From: Entoloma clypeatum | Lineage: Eukaryota; Basidiomycota; Agaricomycetes; Agaricales; Entolomataceae | Direction: 5' to 3' | Assembly (NCBI GenBank): GCA_963565915.1 | Contig: OY751495.1 | Span: 1,240,001 to 1,304,000, forward strand | DNA length: 64,000 nucleotides | Shown: positions 43,801-55,803 of the stretch, piece after piece | Position numbering within the stretch: the first letter of the stretch is position 1 | Layout: each line of letters begins with the position of its first letter | The notes under the pieces: generated by a model | What the model saw: the letters and a program-made list of their open reading frames with translations, nothing else | Told to the model about the DNA's origin: nothing | The model's database searches: none | Translations under genes and position numbers: made by a program

Positions 43801-46800
43801 ACTCCGACCATGCCGAGGAAATGGTCGAGTTCATCGCACCAGCCATTGAGCACATCCCTCGTCGTCCTGCTCCTTGTCCCCTTCCTCCTCGTCAACGTGC
43901 CCCTTGCCATCTCCCTCCTCATCATGCACCTGCCTTCACCACTATAACGGGCCGCGGGAAAACTACAAGTACCGCGCAGCCTGAGTCGAAGAAAATGCAG
44001 TCGCTCCTGCAACGCATGAACCCTCCTCCTTCCCAGTACACCGGGCTTCCTTCTGGAAAGCCGTCAGTGTGGAAAAAGAACGAAAGGGTGCGAAAGCTCG
44101 CCCGAGAGATCGGCGCACAACCCTCTGGATCAAACCTTCGTATCCTAGATACCATCATTCCTGACATCGACGAAAGGCCGGCTAAACAGCGTCGCGTAGC
44201 CCCGTCGATAGAAGAATCGCTGAAGATGATGGACATCGACCAGGAACGAATGGGGCCGGATGTGTTTGAGGACGAGATAGAACTTGACGGTTCGTCAAAA
44301 CCCTTTCTTAAACCTTACCAATTGCGGAAAGCTAACAATACCTCTCAACAGACATATGACATAATAGCCAGTACCAGTACAGAATGCGTAGATCACTTTA
44401 GCAGTGATTTACATAAAAAATATATTAAACATTTTGCTTCTTGTACACATTGTAAGGAAAAAGAACGCGCGCAATGGATATTAGATTCTGGCGCCTCTTT
44501 ACACTTCACCTATGAGTTTAAGGACTTCGCATATTATAGACCTCTCACGGTCAAGCGATTCGTCCAAACTGCAGCCAAAGGGAAGAAACTGGAAATTCTT
44601 GGAGTTGGGGCCGTTCCAGTACGGCACACCCTAAATGGGGAAGTTAAAACCCATCTTCTCAGACCGGTGTTCTACATTCCGGACATGGACACACGCCTAT
44701 TGTCCCTAGGCGTCTTCCTTAACCATGGCTACAAAGTAGACGGGACTTGTGGAGAAATTAACATCTCCAAAGGGCTGAGCAAAATCCAGTTTTCGCCCCA
44801 CATCCTTGGTCAAACCATTTACTGGTTAGACACTGAAATACGCTATGACCAGATCCATGCGATCTCGAGCGAAATCACTGTTGAAACATGGCACAAACGC
44901 CTTGGTCACCCAAATGATCAAGCACTCCGAAAGATTCCCACCAGTACCAAAGGAGTACCTGAAACACTAGTACGTGAGAAATCACAGGAAAGTTGCACAG
45001 GTTGCCTCAAAGGGAAAATGCCAAATCAGTCATATCCAAATTCGATAACAAGGGCAACAAAAACCTTTGATCTGATCCATTCCGATCTTAAACAAATATC
45101 CACGGCATCATACCACAAATATAAATATTTCCTTACGTTTTTGGACGATTTTTCATCCCACGTCTGGGTCGTCTTGCTTAGGAAGAAGTCGGATGCTGTC
45201 ATGGCACTGCGACAATTCCTTGCGATGATCCAGAATCAATTCGCCGCCACTCCAAAGAAATGGCGAGTTGATGGAGGTGGAGAATTTAACGAATACAAGG
45301 ATGTACTTGCCGATCATGGAATTCTGATCGACGTCACGCTCCCGTATCAGCACCAGCAGAACGGTCGAGCAGAACGGATAAATCGAACCCTGTGGGAGAA
45401 ATCTCAGGCCTTGCGCTTCGACGCGTGCTTACCACCTATGTGGTGGGAATTCTGTTTGGAACATGCAGCTTTCCTCTACAACAGAACCCCCATGCAGCGT
45501 CTCGAATGGAATACCCCTTACTTCAGGGTGACCAATGAGATCCCCGATATGTCAAGCATCAGAGTCTTCGGATGTCAGGCATATGTGTATATCCCAAAAG
45601 AAAAACGTAGAAATTCCCTGGAGTCTAGATCTCGATTGATGATTTATCTCGGATCAAAGCCAGGGGTCAAAGGATACCGTTTCATGGATCCTGAGACTAA
45701 TACAATTTTCATGGGTGGGAAAGCTATCTTTGATGAAAGCAAGTACCCTAGATGCCACATCGACCCTTTGCCAGAGAACCATCCAGAAATGGAAAACCCA
45801 GAACCGGCTGATGAGTTTGAGGACCTCATCCCCGGAAACGATGACAATGACAGTCATTACAAAAAACCTCATGACCCTGTTCCCACTGGACAGGATCACC
45901 CTGAATCAGACGATGATTTGCCGCGTAGCGAACCCGATGACGAGCCACGAGTACCCACTCCAGAGCCCGAGCAAGTACCAGATCGACCGATCAGGGAACG
46001 ACGAGTTCGGAGAATGCCAGACAGCATCTATGGGGAAGACACCCCTGCTTCTGATCTTGAAAAAATGGATCGAAGACGTAGACTGGGCGGTCAAACGGCA
46101 TGGATGAACGATCTCCTAATGGAGGCAATCTCCATCCAAGTAGGCATCATCGAAATGTCACACAAAGACATATACTCTCTTCCGAACAAAGAAGATTGGT
46201 ATGCGGCAGAACGAAAAGAGCTAGACATGCTCAAAAGCCGCGGGGTGATCACGGAGTTAGTACCCCTACCTACAGGGAGGAAAGCTCTAAGGAACAAATG
46301 GGTTTACAACGAAAAATCCGACGGGCGTTTGAAAGCGCGCCTTGTTGCAAAAGGTTTCTCTCAGGTAGAAGGGATTGACTTCGATCAGATCTTCTCACCA
46401 GTAGTGAGATACGAGACAGTCCGATTGATTCTGGCATTGACAGCCCTTGAAGGGTGGTTCATGACACTCTTGGACGTCTCAGCAGCCTTTCTCTATGGAA
46501 CACTCCGTGAGGTAATTTACATGCGACAGCCTGAGGGCTACATAGTAAAAGGGAAAGAAAACCTCGTGTACCGACTATACAAAGCCCTATACGGACTCAA
46601 GCAGGCCGCATTAGCCTGGTGGAGGGAACTCGATTCCTCCATGAAAAAGCTCGGCTTTGCCCGGCTTCACTCTGATGCGGGAGTTTTCATTCACACAAGT
46701 ACCAAAGGGGAAACTGTGATCGCCGTCATTTATGTCGATGACTCTGCTTTTCTCGGCACAAACCAGGAATACACGCTGGAAAAGAAGAAGGCCTTCATGA

Positions 46801-47696
46801 CAACATGGGAATGTAGGGACCTAGGCCACCTAGTCCCTGATGGGGAACCAAAAGAATTTCTCTCTATCCAAATAAGGCAACGTGGGAAGCGGATCTTCAT
46901 TGATCAAGTACCCTACCTTGAGAAAATTCTCGCACGCATGGGGATGAGCGAATCTAATGCCACCCATACCCCACTCCCGACGGGCTACAAACCCATGAAG
47001 TCTGAAGATGAACCCAATGCGGAACTCAGATCCAAGTACCAATCCGTCATCGGGTCACTATTGTACTTAATGATCGGGACAAGACCCGACATTTGTTTCG
47101 CCGTAATCAAAATGTCCCAATTCTCTGCAAACCCTACCAAACGCCATTTAGAAGTGGCAAGGGATATTTGCAGGTATTTGAAGGCGACAAAAAATTACGC
47201 GATCATGTACGATGGTGATTCTGGGAAAGGAATCTACGCATTCACAGACTCTGATTGGGCGTCAGACGAAAACACCAGGAAGTCCACCACTGGTTACTTC
47301 GTATCGCTGGCATCTGGAGCAGTAACATGGGTTTCATCGGCGCAAAAAACCATTGCCCTCTCTTCCACGGAAGCAGAATACATGGCGCTATCAGATTGCA
47401 GTCGCGCAGTGACATGGCTTAGAAGCATGCTTGCCGAGCTTGGGATGCAGATCGGATCAGTCCCGATCTATGGAGATAACAATGGCTCCGTCTTTATCGC
47501 ATCCAACCCTGTAACTGAAAAGCGGTCCAAGCACATTGACGTGCGATTCCACTTCGTCAGAGAAAAAGTATCCGAAGGCATCATTACGGTCGAATTCATC
47601 GAAGGAGTGAATAACCCTGCAGACCTTTTAACTAAGAATCTGGGGAAAGTCCTCTTTAGCAAGTTTATCCCGTACTTTGGATTACTTAAAAACTAG
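43790..47696 (+). CDS. Copia pol: protease, integrase, RT, RNase H
   Basis: An intact frame of about 1,300 codons from the gag junction to the stop at 47696. Order: protease (QWILDSGASLHFT near 44485), GAG-pre-integrase zinc finger (ETWHKRLGHPN; CTGCLKGKM), integrase core (VDGGGEF; PYQHQQNGRAERINRTLWEK), a Pro/Glu-rich linker, RT (WVYNEKSDGRLKARLVAKGF; TLLDVSAAFLYG; VIYVDDSAFLG near 46730) and RNase H (AFTDSDWASDENTRKSTTG; SSTEAEYMALSD). All catalytic residues I can check are present, so the enzymes should be functional. The protein probably begins as a gag-pol fusion, because no separate start codon is convincing. Confidence 0.95.
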
Positions 47697-47762
47697 ACAA
47701 AAGAGTACCTATATGGGAAAAAGTAAAGATGTATTTAGAAGTATGTACTAAATATGGGGGGG

Positions 47763-48072
47763 TGTTGAAACTTTTCCATCACGTAGATTAGATTAGATTA
47801 GATTATATCACGTGACCTTTACACATCTTCGATTACATACTTATTTGGTTGGTACAAACAGTAGTACGGTATATAAGACCAGGAAACTGTTAATATCAAC
47901 AAGTTGTCTCTTGACTCTTAACCGCCTCCATCGCTCTTACCAGCCTCAACCGCTCTCACCAGCCTCACCCTCTCCAATCCATGTAAGTGGTCAGAACGGT
48001 ATCGTAGAGTACTTCCACTGTAGCCGGTTGCTTCAGTACACTTGCGGCTAGCGCCCAGGTGGAACTTCAACA
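47763..48072 (+). repeat. 3' LTR of Copia
   Basis: 310 bp, matching the 5' LTR except for one CpG/CpA difference near the start (cacgtag here, cacatag there). Preceded by the purine run AATATGGGGGGG (about 47750-47761). Confidence 0.97.
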
Positions 48073-48278
48073 CAAGCTGCAGCACGAGCCCTCAACCTAG
48101 AATACATGGTTAGAATGGTCTCAACTATTCTATGATACACAACAAAGCTCGATCCTGATATCATGAGGCCTCGATATGGATTGTCGTGCGTGCGGAGGTC
48201 AATTAGTGAGTGTTGCATCACTGCGTGAGTTATTTTTGGGTGTTGCATCACTAGGTTAACAATAGTATAAGATTCCCT

Positions 48279-49000
48279 AGCGCCCAACAGCCCCCACTCA
48301 TGCCCAACGGCCGTCACTCTGGCCCAGCGGCACCCACTCGCGCCCAACGGCCATCCCTGGCTCCCAACGGCCCCAACATTCACCAACGGCCGTCACTCAC
48401 GCCCAAGGGCCATCCCAACGCATTCACTAGTGTCAAATCACCCCCACTCGCGCCCAACAGCTGCCCCCACTCGCGTCCGATGGCCGTCCCGGGCTTCCAA
48501 CAGTCCCCACATTCACCCAACGGCCGTCCCACATGCACAAGGGCCATTGCTCGTGTCCAACGCCCCTCACTGGTGCCAAATGACCCCACTTGCGCCCAAC
48601 GGCCGTCTCTCGTATCCAACGGCCCCCACTCGCGCCCAACGGCTGTCCCTCACGCCCAATGGCTGTCTCTTGTGCCCAACGCCCCCCACTAGCACCAAAT
48701 GGCCCCCAGTAGTGCCCAATGGCCGTCCCTCGTGCCCAACAGCCCCCACTTGTGTCCAACAGCCGTCACTCGCACCCAACAGCCATCCCTCATGCCCAAC
48801 GGCCCCCACAAGCACCAACCAACCCCCACTCGTGCCCAACGGCCCCCACTTGTGCCCAACACCGTCCCTCGTCCACAACAGCCCCCACTTGCGCCCAACG
48901 GCCCTTCTTGCCCAACGGCCCCAACAGCCGTCCCTGGCTCCCAACGGCCCTCCGCCCAATGGCCCCCACTCGCCTCCCAACCTCACCTCAGCTGCCCTCG
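48279..49000. repeat. degenerate GC-rich minisatellite, unit about 18-22 bp
   Basis: About 35 imperfect copies of a unit like CGCGCCCAACGGCCGTCCCT, alternating with a CGCGCCCAACGGCCCCCACT-type variant. It is open in several frames on both strands because it lacks A/T-rich stop codons. No sign of coding selection. It starts next to the right end of the TIR element. Confidence 0.85.
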
Positions 49001-50369
49001 CCAGGCCACGTCACCAAACCACCACGCAACGCCCCAACCACCGTTCCCGCTGTGCCACGTCACAGAACGCGACCAGTGACACCACCAGACACGTCGGCCG
49101 TGTGCCTGACCCCTCCATGCCACGCACCCCCACATGTGCCGCGCTGACACCTGCGGTGTCACCACGAGCTGGGAGCACCCGTGCCAACATCCCACCACCT
49201 CCAGCCACCTGCCACTGTCGTTTCCCTGCCTCCCTGCCTAAGTGCATGATCCCCTCAGGCCCCACCCCATCCCTCCTCACTCTCAGGCATGCCCCGTCTC
49301 TTTGAAGCACCACCACGACCCGTTGCAGGCCCACCCACCCATGCCGCGCTGTGCACACCCCAGCCACTGTCCAGCCACCTCCCCGCCTCCGTGCCCAACC
49401 CCCCGTCCACCCCTCCACGGGCCATTGTGCGCGCGGCCTGTTGCCATGCAAAGCCATGCCCTGACGCCACTGCGTCCTCTCCTTTCCCCTGTCGTACCCC
49501 CTGCCTCATATCTCCTTGCCTTGGGGTTATTAATTGATTTCTTGTATTTTGTACATATCACATCTCCCCCACCTTATGTGGGGGTAATCAATTTACCCTT
49601 GCCATGCCCCCTTGTCTTGACAAATAGGGGGGGTTATCAATTAGATTGATTATTATGTTGTCAATATATTATTTAGTTTGTAATGTACAACTTGGGAAGT
49701 GCCACCTGCAGTGGCAGCTATCTTGCTTGTCACGTTTTACTCAGAAGCTGAACACAATTGTGAGTGCACAGAACAGGATATTTACAGTTATCTGAGTGAA
49801 CTTACAGAGATCTGGTTCGATGTGTATTTTAGATAAGTAACAAATAGTTGATATATCTGTAGTGCATGTGAGGTAACATCATGATCAACAATGCATCAAT
49901 GGTTGCTTCAACACAAAGTGCCTGTTGTCCGACACATCTCCTTGTCTTTTTTTTTTCGAACGCTGGCCAGCAACATGTTGCTCCTGATCAAACGAAAGAT
50001 ACACACAAGGATAGCTGTAAGTAATAACCCACTTTTATGTTACATTACATTTCTTACAATTCTCCTCATCAGCGTTCCCAGCACCATTCACATGTCTCCA
50101 TTCAAGGTTGTTTTTGTCCTTTACGCATGTCAATGCAGCAGTTGACATGAACATGAAACAGATGATCAAATCAGCTGCTACGTTCCTCCTTGGAAAGAAG
50201 ATACTGCAGTGATCTTACATCTCTCTCTCGTTGTCTACATTGAGTATCCACAGTAAAACATGTGCAATAGGTCAGCACAATTTGCTTCTTTTAATACATT
50301 GACCCATGCTGACAATTCATCTAGGCATAAAATAACTTTGGATATGACAACACTTGCAAACTCTATCAC
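49001..50369. other. GC-rich then AT-rich region without a supported gene
   Basis: 49001-49500 is C-rich, non-repetitive and strand-asymmetric; 49500-50369 is AT-rich and resembles in base composition the sequence on the far side of Gypsy C, so Gypsy C probably inserted into an AT-rich (perhaps Helitron-derived) region. Confidence 0.4.
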
Positions 50370-51082
50370 TGTTAAGTAGGTGAAAAGTCAGAGCTTCGTC
50401 GGAGTCCGTCGGAGGTCAGACATAGGACTGAGACCGGAGCGGAACTCCGGAGATGCGGAGGAACGATGAAGGGGAGGGACGTGGCTTCAAGGTATGTGTT
50501 GCGCCGCCGTTTGTTGGATAAGGTGTCCCAATTTCAAGAGGTCGGAGGAGAGGTCGGAGGTGCGGAGGTCCTTGGAGAGATCTCGGTGAGAGACACATTG
50601 ACGTGGAAGTGGTCGGACGACGTCGGAGTTGTGACTCGGACACAGTACTGAGCTCGTTGAAGGGTAACGATAGAGGAAGAGCAGTAGATGAGGATGTCGT
50701 CGGCGTATTGTACCACAGCGAGGATCTCTGGCATGAACGGGGAGTAGAGGAGTGAACTTTGTTGATATTCGAACTGAGAAACTACAGGTATGGTACGAGC
50801 TTAAATACCTAAATGAGATTACTTTACGGAGATGGTCGGAGTAGGTCCAGAGTTGTGGCGTAAGTTGCCAGCGACTGTAACGAACATCGGAGATGTTGGT
50901 CAATGGACCATGCGGAAAAGGCGATGCATAAGTAAATGGGAATATGAATATGAAATGCATAAAGGCATGGAGTTATGAATATGAAATGCACGATGGCAAT
51001 GTGCGGAGATGCGGAGGTAACGGATGTCCGGAATATTGGAGGATGATCGGAGTGAATCAGAGACTCAGAGATGGATATAACA
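50370..51082 (-). repeat. 3' LTR of Gypsy C, CGG-rich
   Basis: 713 bp, plus strand TGTTAAGTAGG...GATATAACA. It contains many CGG triplets, including the 14-mer CGGAGATGCGGAGG at 50448-50461 and again at 51004-51017. A TATTTAA box is on the minus strand near 50800. On that strand it also holds a reverse-transcriptase-like fragment (see 50650-50760). Confidence 0.94.
50650..50760 (-). other. reverse-transcriptase motif fragment inside the LTR
   Basis: The minus strand reads SSLLYSPFMPEILAVVQYADD then ILIYCSSS, which matches the RT palm (SPLL...YADD) of non-LTR-type or other RTs. The same stretch is in the 5' LTR (about 57287-57392). Upstream and downstream the similarity ends. It begins some 20 nt after the predicted RNA start, so it lies in the transcribed leader. 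Confidence 0.55.
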
Positions 51083-51108
51083 GTATTCCCCTCTTAGGTC
51101 TGACACCC

Positions 51109-52054
51109 ATGGAAGACCACGAGAAAATAAACAAGGTCATGTGGTCTCGGTTATTTAACGGAGATGAGCGGCCCAAGGGTTTTCTTCCAGTTACCACCAA
51201 CATGCCCCAAGACTCAAACACACAACCCGCGCGCTCCAGCGCCAACCTCGACAACTCCGAAGAGGAGCTCCTGCGCCGTCTGGCGCAGGTATGCAAGAAG
51301 AAGGAGGAGGCGGAGGCAAGGAAGAAGGCGGAGGCTGAGAGGAGGGCGAGGGAGGCAGAGGCGAAGAAGAGGGCAGAGGCGGAGGCGGAGAAGAAGAGGG
51401 CGAAGAAGGCGGGGAAACAGAGGGCGGAGAGCGGAGCGGAGGAGTCGGAGGTCTGGGGGGAGGCGTGTCAGGCCTGTGCACAGGCAAAGGTGGAGTGCAA
51501 GTGGGCATTGTGAGTACCCACTTCTCCATTTTCTTTTTCCTACTGACAATCTCCTTAGGCAGGGAAAAGGCACTGCATGCCAGCGGTGCAAGGATGGCAA
51601 ACGGGTATGCCTGAGGGCCGGCGAGATGCAGGCGAAGCGGAAGCGGGGAAGGACGGAGGAAGCCATTGCGGAGGTCGCGGGCCCGAGTGGGGCGAAAAAC
51701 TGCTGCGGCACAGGGGTCGCGGAGGAGCTCCGGGGGCTCTGGGAGGCTCTGGAAGAGAGGGAGGAGCAGTCGGTGAGGGTCGGTTGGGCGCTGCTCCGGC
51801 AGCTACAAATTATGAACAACCACCTCGCCTACTGGAATTTCCTGCTGGAGGCGGCGGCTCCGGAGTCGGAGACGGAGGACGGAGAAGAGGAAGAAGGAGA
51901 GGAAGAGGATGAGGAAAAGGACAAGGGGGAGGTCGAGGGGTTGGTGGATGGGGAGCTTGCAGAACTGCAAGCGGAGAAAGAGGAGGTGGAGGGAGAACCG
52001 GAGGAAGAGTCGGAGGATGACGGTCCGCCGGCCAAAAAGGCCAAAACCCAGTAG
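51109..52054 (+). CDS. antisense gene in Gypsy C: Zn(II)2Cys6-type motif, coiled coil and acidic tail (298 aa)
   Basis: Opposite in direction to the element, between the pol end and the 3' LTR. Two exons (51109-51509, 51559-52054) with a 49-nt intron, donor GTGAGT, branch-like CTGAC and acceptor TTAG. Splicing joins CQACAQAKVEC to CQRCKDGKRVC, giving C-x2-C-x6-C-x10-C-x2-C-x6-C, exactly the Gal4-type binuclear zinc cluster spacing. Before it lies a Lys/Glu/Ala coiled coil (about residues 50-110, KKKEEAEARKKAEAERRARE); after it come KRKRGRTEE, a helical part with WEALEEREE and LLRQLQIMNNHLAYWNFLLE, and a very acidic tail ending PPAKKAKTQ. ATG 51202 is an alternative start (267 aa). The first ATG lies 27 bp outside the LTR, so transcription should start in the LTR. 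A regulatory DNA-binding role is inferred. Confidence 0.72.
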
Positions 52055-52118
52055 CCCCTCCCCCCTCTAATTGTTTTTTATTTTATTTTATTTTGCAATA
52101 TGAGTGTCTTGCGCGGTT

Positions 52119-55100
52119 CTATAGGCATGATAAGGGGCCCGGTTTCTCCGGATATGTGGAGTGCAAATCCGCGACTAAGTCCGTCGTGTGTTTGAGTTCC
52201 ATGGCGGGTAGCCAGGACTGTTCCTCATTGGTTCCTTCATAGCCTAGCCAACGGACTAGATAGAGCAGTTTGCAAGAACGCCGCCGATCCAGTTTGGTGT
52301 CAAGGATTTTGGCGATTTCGTATTCCACTTCTTCTTCAACATTGATCGGAGGAGGCAGAGTTACTGTCCGGTTTGGAATGTCATTCGGAACAGATGGCTC
52401 CAGCATGGAGATGTGGAAAACGGGGTGACACCGCGTATGGTGTCCGGAAGTCGGAGGGTGTAAGAGTGTGTACCATTCCTGGCAAGGATGTCAAAGGGGC
52501 CAAGGTACTTTTCAGACAGCTTTTTGGAGGGTCGTGTAGTGTGGAAAAACTTAGCCTTCACAAATGCTTGCTGTCCTACTTCGAGCGGAGGGGGCGGAGC
52601 ACGCCGGAGATCGGCCGGGCCTTGATAACGTTGTTGAGCTTCTAGGATTGTAGATTTGAGTTCTTGGTGAAGTTTGTCCAGGTCTACGACGAATTGTCGG
52701 GCACGGGCGGATGCGAGGTCGCGCTCCGGATGGACGGAGAGGTTCGGATGATAACCTTTATTGGCGAAGAAGGGCGAGATCCCAGTCGTAGCACTCGGAG
52801 CATTGTTGTACTCGAACTCCGCAAGCGGAAGTAGCTCGGACCAGTTGTCCTGCTGATAGTTGCAGAAGATGCGGAGGTACTGTTCCAAGGTTTGGTTGGT
52901 ATGTTTGGTTTGACCGTTGCCTTCAGGATGGTAGCCAGAGGTGAAGTGCAGAGTCATGTTGAGGGCTTTTCTGAGGGAGCGGAAAAAGCGGGAGACGAAC
53001 TCCGGGCCTCGGTCGGAGGTGACATGTTCCGGTACTCCGTGCTTGGAGAACACATGCAGGATGAACAAGGTGGCTAGATCCTCAGAGGTGCAGTGGATCG
53101 TAGTCGGAACAAAAATGCCTTGTTTTGTCATTCGGTCAAGGATTGCGTCAAAACCGCCGGAGGTCGGAAGTGTCTCGATGAAGTCCATGGATATGGAGTT
53201 CCATGGAAGGTTTGGAACTGGGAGTTGCTTCAGCATACCATAGGGCTTGTGGCGTTGAGGTTTAGAGCGCATGCAAGTGGTGCAGGATTTGCAGTACTTT
53301 TTGACAAAGTCTCGAACACCAGGCCAAGTATAATCTCGTTGAATGAGACTAACTGTCTTGTTCTGTCCGGGTGTCTGGAGAGAATATGGTCGTGCTTGTT
53401 GCGGAGGATGCAGAGCCGGAGGTTATCGGAGTCGGGGACATAAATGCGACCACTATGACAGAGGAAACCGTTGGAGTCTACGGACCAGTGTGGTTTGGGC
53501 TCCTTGAGATGGTCAGCATAGATTGGGTCAGATGGGAGTGAACGGAGGATGTCGGAGTGCAACTGTTCAATGTCCATTATGACTGTGGCACGGAGAACAG
53601 GGGTGAACAACTCCGTAGCTCGGAGAGATGCGGACAGCTGTTCTTGGGAAAAGACTGGTCAGAAGTTGCTTGGATTTACCGATGCATAGTCGCTATTCCC
53701 CTCTTTGGGATAGACGTCCCATCGTCTAGTCAAAGAGTCTGGCTTGGTACCGAGACGTCCAGGGCGGAAGTGAATCAAGAGATTGAACTGAGAGAGGAAC
53801 TCAGATCACCGGGCCTGTCGGTGGGTGAGAACCTTTGTAGTGGCGAAGTACTCCAGGTTCTTGTGATCCATGACAATGTCGATCGGAGCAGCGGAGCCTT
53901 CAAGGTAATGTTGCCATACCTTGAATGCTTCATGGATAGCAAGTAACTCCTTGTTGTGCATGTCATAGTTGAGTTCCGGGGTGGTGAAGGTGCGGGAGTG
54001 GAATGCTACTGGGTGTATCTCCTCGTCGGAGGTCCGGATGGACAAAATAGCACCAAGTGCATAGTCGGAGGCATCCGTCTTTGATGATAATAGGTCGATC
54101 AGGAATCCAATGAGTGAGGACCGGTGCTTTGGTAAAAGCGAGCTTCAACTCATTGAACGCACTCCGTGCGGAGTTGGAGAAACGGAACGGAGTACCCTTC
54201 CGGGTGAGTCGGGTGAGCGGAATAACGATGTCCGAATAACCATGGATGAAATGTTGATAGAAATTCGTGAATCCAAGGAAAGACTGTACATCCTTCACTT
54301 TTTGAGGTTCAGGCCACTCTTGAATGGTCTTCACCTTGGTTTCGGACATGCGGAGACCGGAGGGAGAAAGGATGAAACCAAGATATTCGACTGTGTCGAC
54401 AGAAAATTCGCACTTGTCGGAGCAGACATAAAGTCCGTTCTTGCGGAGACGTTGGAGAACTTCCTTGACATTGTCGGGGTGCTTGGCGGGGTCGTCGGAG
54501 TAAATGAGAATGTTGTCGAGGTAGACCACCACTGTAACATCGAGGAGGTCACTGAAGATATCATTCACAAATCGCTGAAAAGCGGCAGGGGCGTTGGATA
54601 GTCCAAAAGGCATAACAAGCCATTCAAACGATCCGTAACGAGTGCGGAAAGCGGGTTTCCATTCATCTCCGTCGGCAATGCGGACAAGATGATATGCATG
54701 CCGGAGATTGAGAGTGGTATAAACACACGCTTTTGCGGCAGTGGAGAGGAGGTCGGAGATGAGCGGAAGAGGGTATCAATCCTTCTTGGTAACTTTGTTC
54801 AGGCCCCGATAGTCGATGCACAGGCAGAAGGAACCATCCTTCTTTCAGACAAAGAGGACCGGAGCACCGTGCGGAGAGCGAGAGGGGCAAATGAAACCAA
54901 TGGCCAAATGTTCGTCTATGAAGTTTCACAGGGCAGATAGTTCGGATTGTGAAATGGAGTACATAGGGCCAATAGGGGGAGTTGATCTGTCTTCTAACTC
55001 GATGCGGAGGTCATATGGACGATGCGGAGCGAGGGTGTCTGCTTTTGTCTTGCTAAAAACATCGGCAAAATCATGATATTCCTCTGGGATATGGGAGAGG

Positions 55101-55780
55101 TCCGGAGGTTCCTCGGACATGGAAGCGGATTGGGTGGAGATCGTGTGGTCGGAGAGGTGAATTCGGAAAGATTGGGCACCCGGAAGTTTGCAAGCGTGCA
55201 CAAATGCGGCTGCATTTATCAATGCAATATTCAGGACAACGTCCGGAGTAGCAGCGGGTGTGCCGGAGTCGGAGGTCGGAGTATCGGGAGAGGTCTGCAG
55301 AGGTAGCGGAGTTGACCTGGCAGAAGATGTCAAGGTCGGAGACTCCTTCAAGAGCTGTGGATGGAAAGTAATACTGCCCAATACCCAGTCAATCATAGGA
55401 TTGTAGCGGGTGAGCCAGTTGTATCCAAGAACCATAGAACAGGAGGAATCGAGCGGAGTCACATAGGCTGTAATGGCCATATATTCATTGGAGGAAAAGT
55501 ATACAGGGAGATCAACCGCCTGAGTAATGACGGAGTTGGATGTTCCGTCAAATAATTTAAGTTCGATCAGAGGTATGGAGGTGAAAGGGAGTTTATAGGA
55601 TGAAGCGTAACGGGAGTCAATAAAACAATGAGTAGAGCCGGAGTCCACAAGGGCGGCTATCGGAGAAGAATTGGAGATAAGCGGAGATGTAAGTCGGACA
55701 CGGAGGGAATTGGGATTGGAAAGAGCGGAAGCGTTGAGTAGAGCGGTAGTACGGATGGGTTCAACGCAGTCCTCAGGCCG
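52119..55780 (-). pseudogene. Gypsy C pol: protease to chromodomain, multiply broken
   Basis: Right to left: protease (VDSGSTHCFID near 55640), RT (MPFGLSNAPAAFQRF; VVVYLDNILIYSDD near 54520), RNase H (TDASDYALGAIL), integrase (SMDFIETLP; VTSDRGPEF; GNGQTKHTNQTLEQY) and chromodomain (VEYEIAKILDTK; LLYLVRWLGYEG). Lesions: TGA stops at 54926 (ELSAL, then NFIDEHL) and at two or more sites up to 54780, others near 53815 and 53665; single-base shifts near 54083, 53365 and 52425. The second RT Asp is Asn (YLDN), and the integrase catalytic Glu position is Lys. One stop (near 53815) replaces a Trp rather than an Arg codon. It cannot move itself. Confidence 0.93.
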
Positions 55781-55803
55781 TACAGAGTCCTGTGGACTGC
55801 CCG

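Larger units (their letters stand above)
42024..48072 (+). mobile_element. complete, very young Ty1/Copia element
   Basis: 6,049 bp including a 200-N run. The LTRs (310 bp each) appear to differ at a single CpG site. The target duplication CAAGC is present at 42019-42023 and 48073-48077. Gene order is gag, protease, integrase, RT, RNase H, which defines Copia. The pol part is uninterrupted. The only faults are three +1-type frame problems in gag, one of them at the assembly gap. Confidence 0.97.
41181..48269. mobile_element. non-autonomous TIR element split by the Copia insertion
   Basis: 30-nt inverted ends with two mismatches: 41181-41210 (TATACTATCG...) and the complement at 48240-48269. 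Without the Copia element it is about 1.0 kb. The word AGTGATGCAACAC is part of both ends and occurs once more, inverted, at 48210-48222, so it looks like a subterminal binding site. A TA target duplication is possible; no 8-bp duplication is seen. No transposase motif is present. A 70-codon frame at 41782-41994 is unassigned. Confidence 0.6.

Noticed and set aside
43602..43850. Programmed +1 frameshift between Copia gag and pol
   Set aside because: Dropping one A from an AAA run restores a plausible continuous sequence, and two similar single-base problems occur elsewhere in gag; error or lesion is simpler.
48279..49000. Regular repeats that could suggest a CRISPR array
   Set aside because: Units are contiguous and degenerate without unique spacers, and the genome is eukaryotic.
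48430..49305. Long open frames on both strands in the GC-rich stretch
   Set aside because: They consist of the minisatellite unit, are open in several frames at once and have no conserved motif.
50416..50960. LTR frames as protein-coding genes
   Set aside because: Apart from the short RT-like fragment they are Ser/Pro/Arg-rich by-products of the CTCCG bias.
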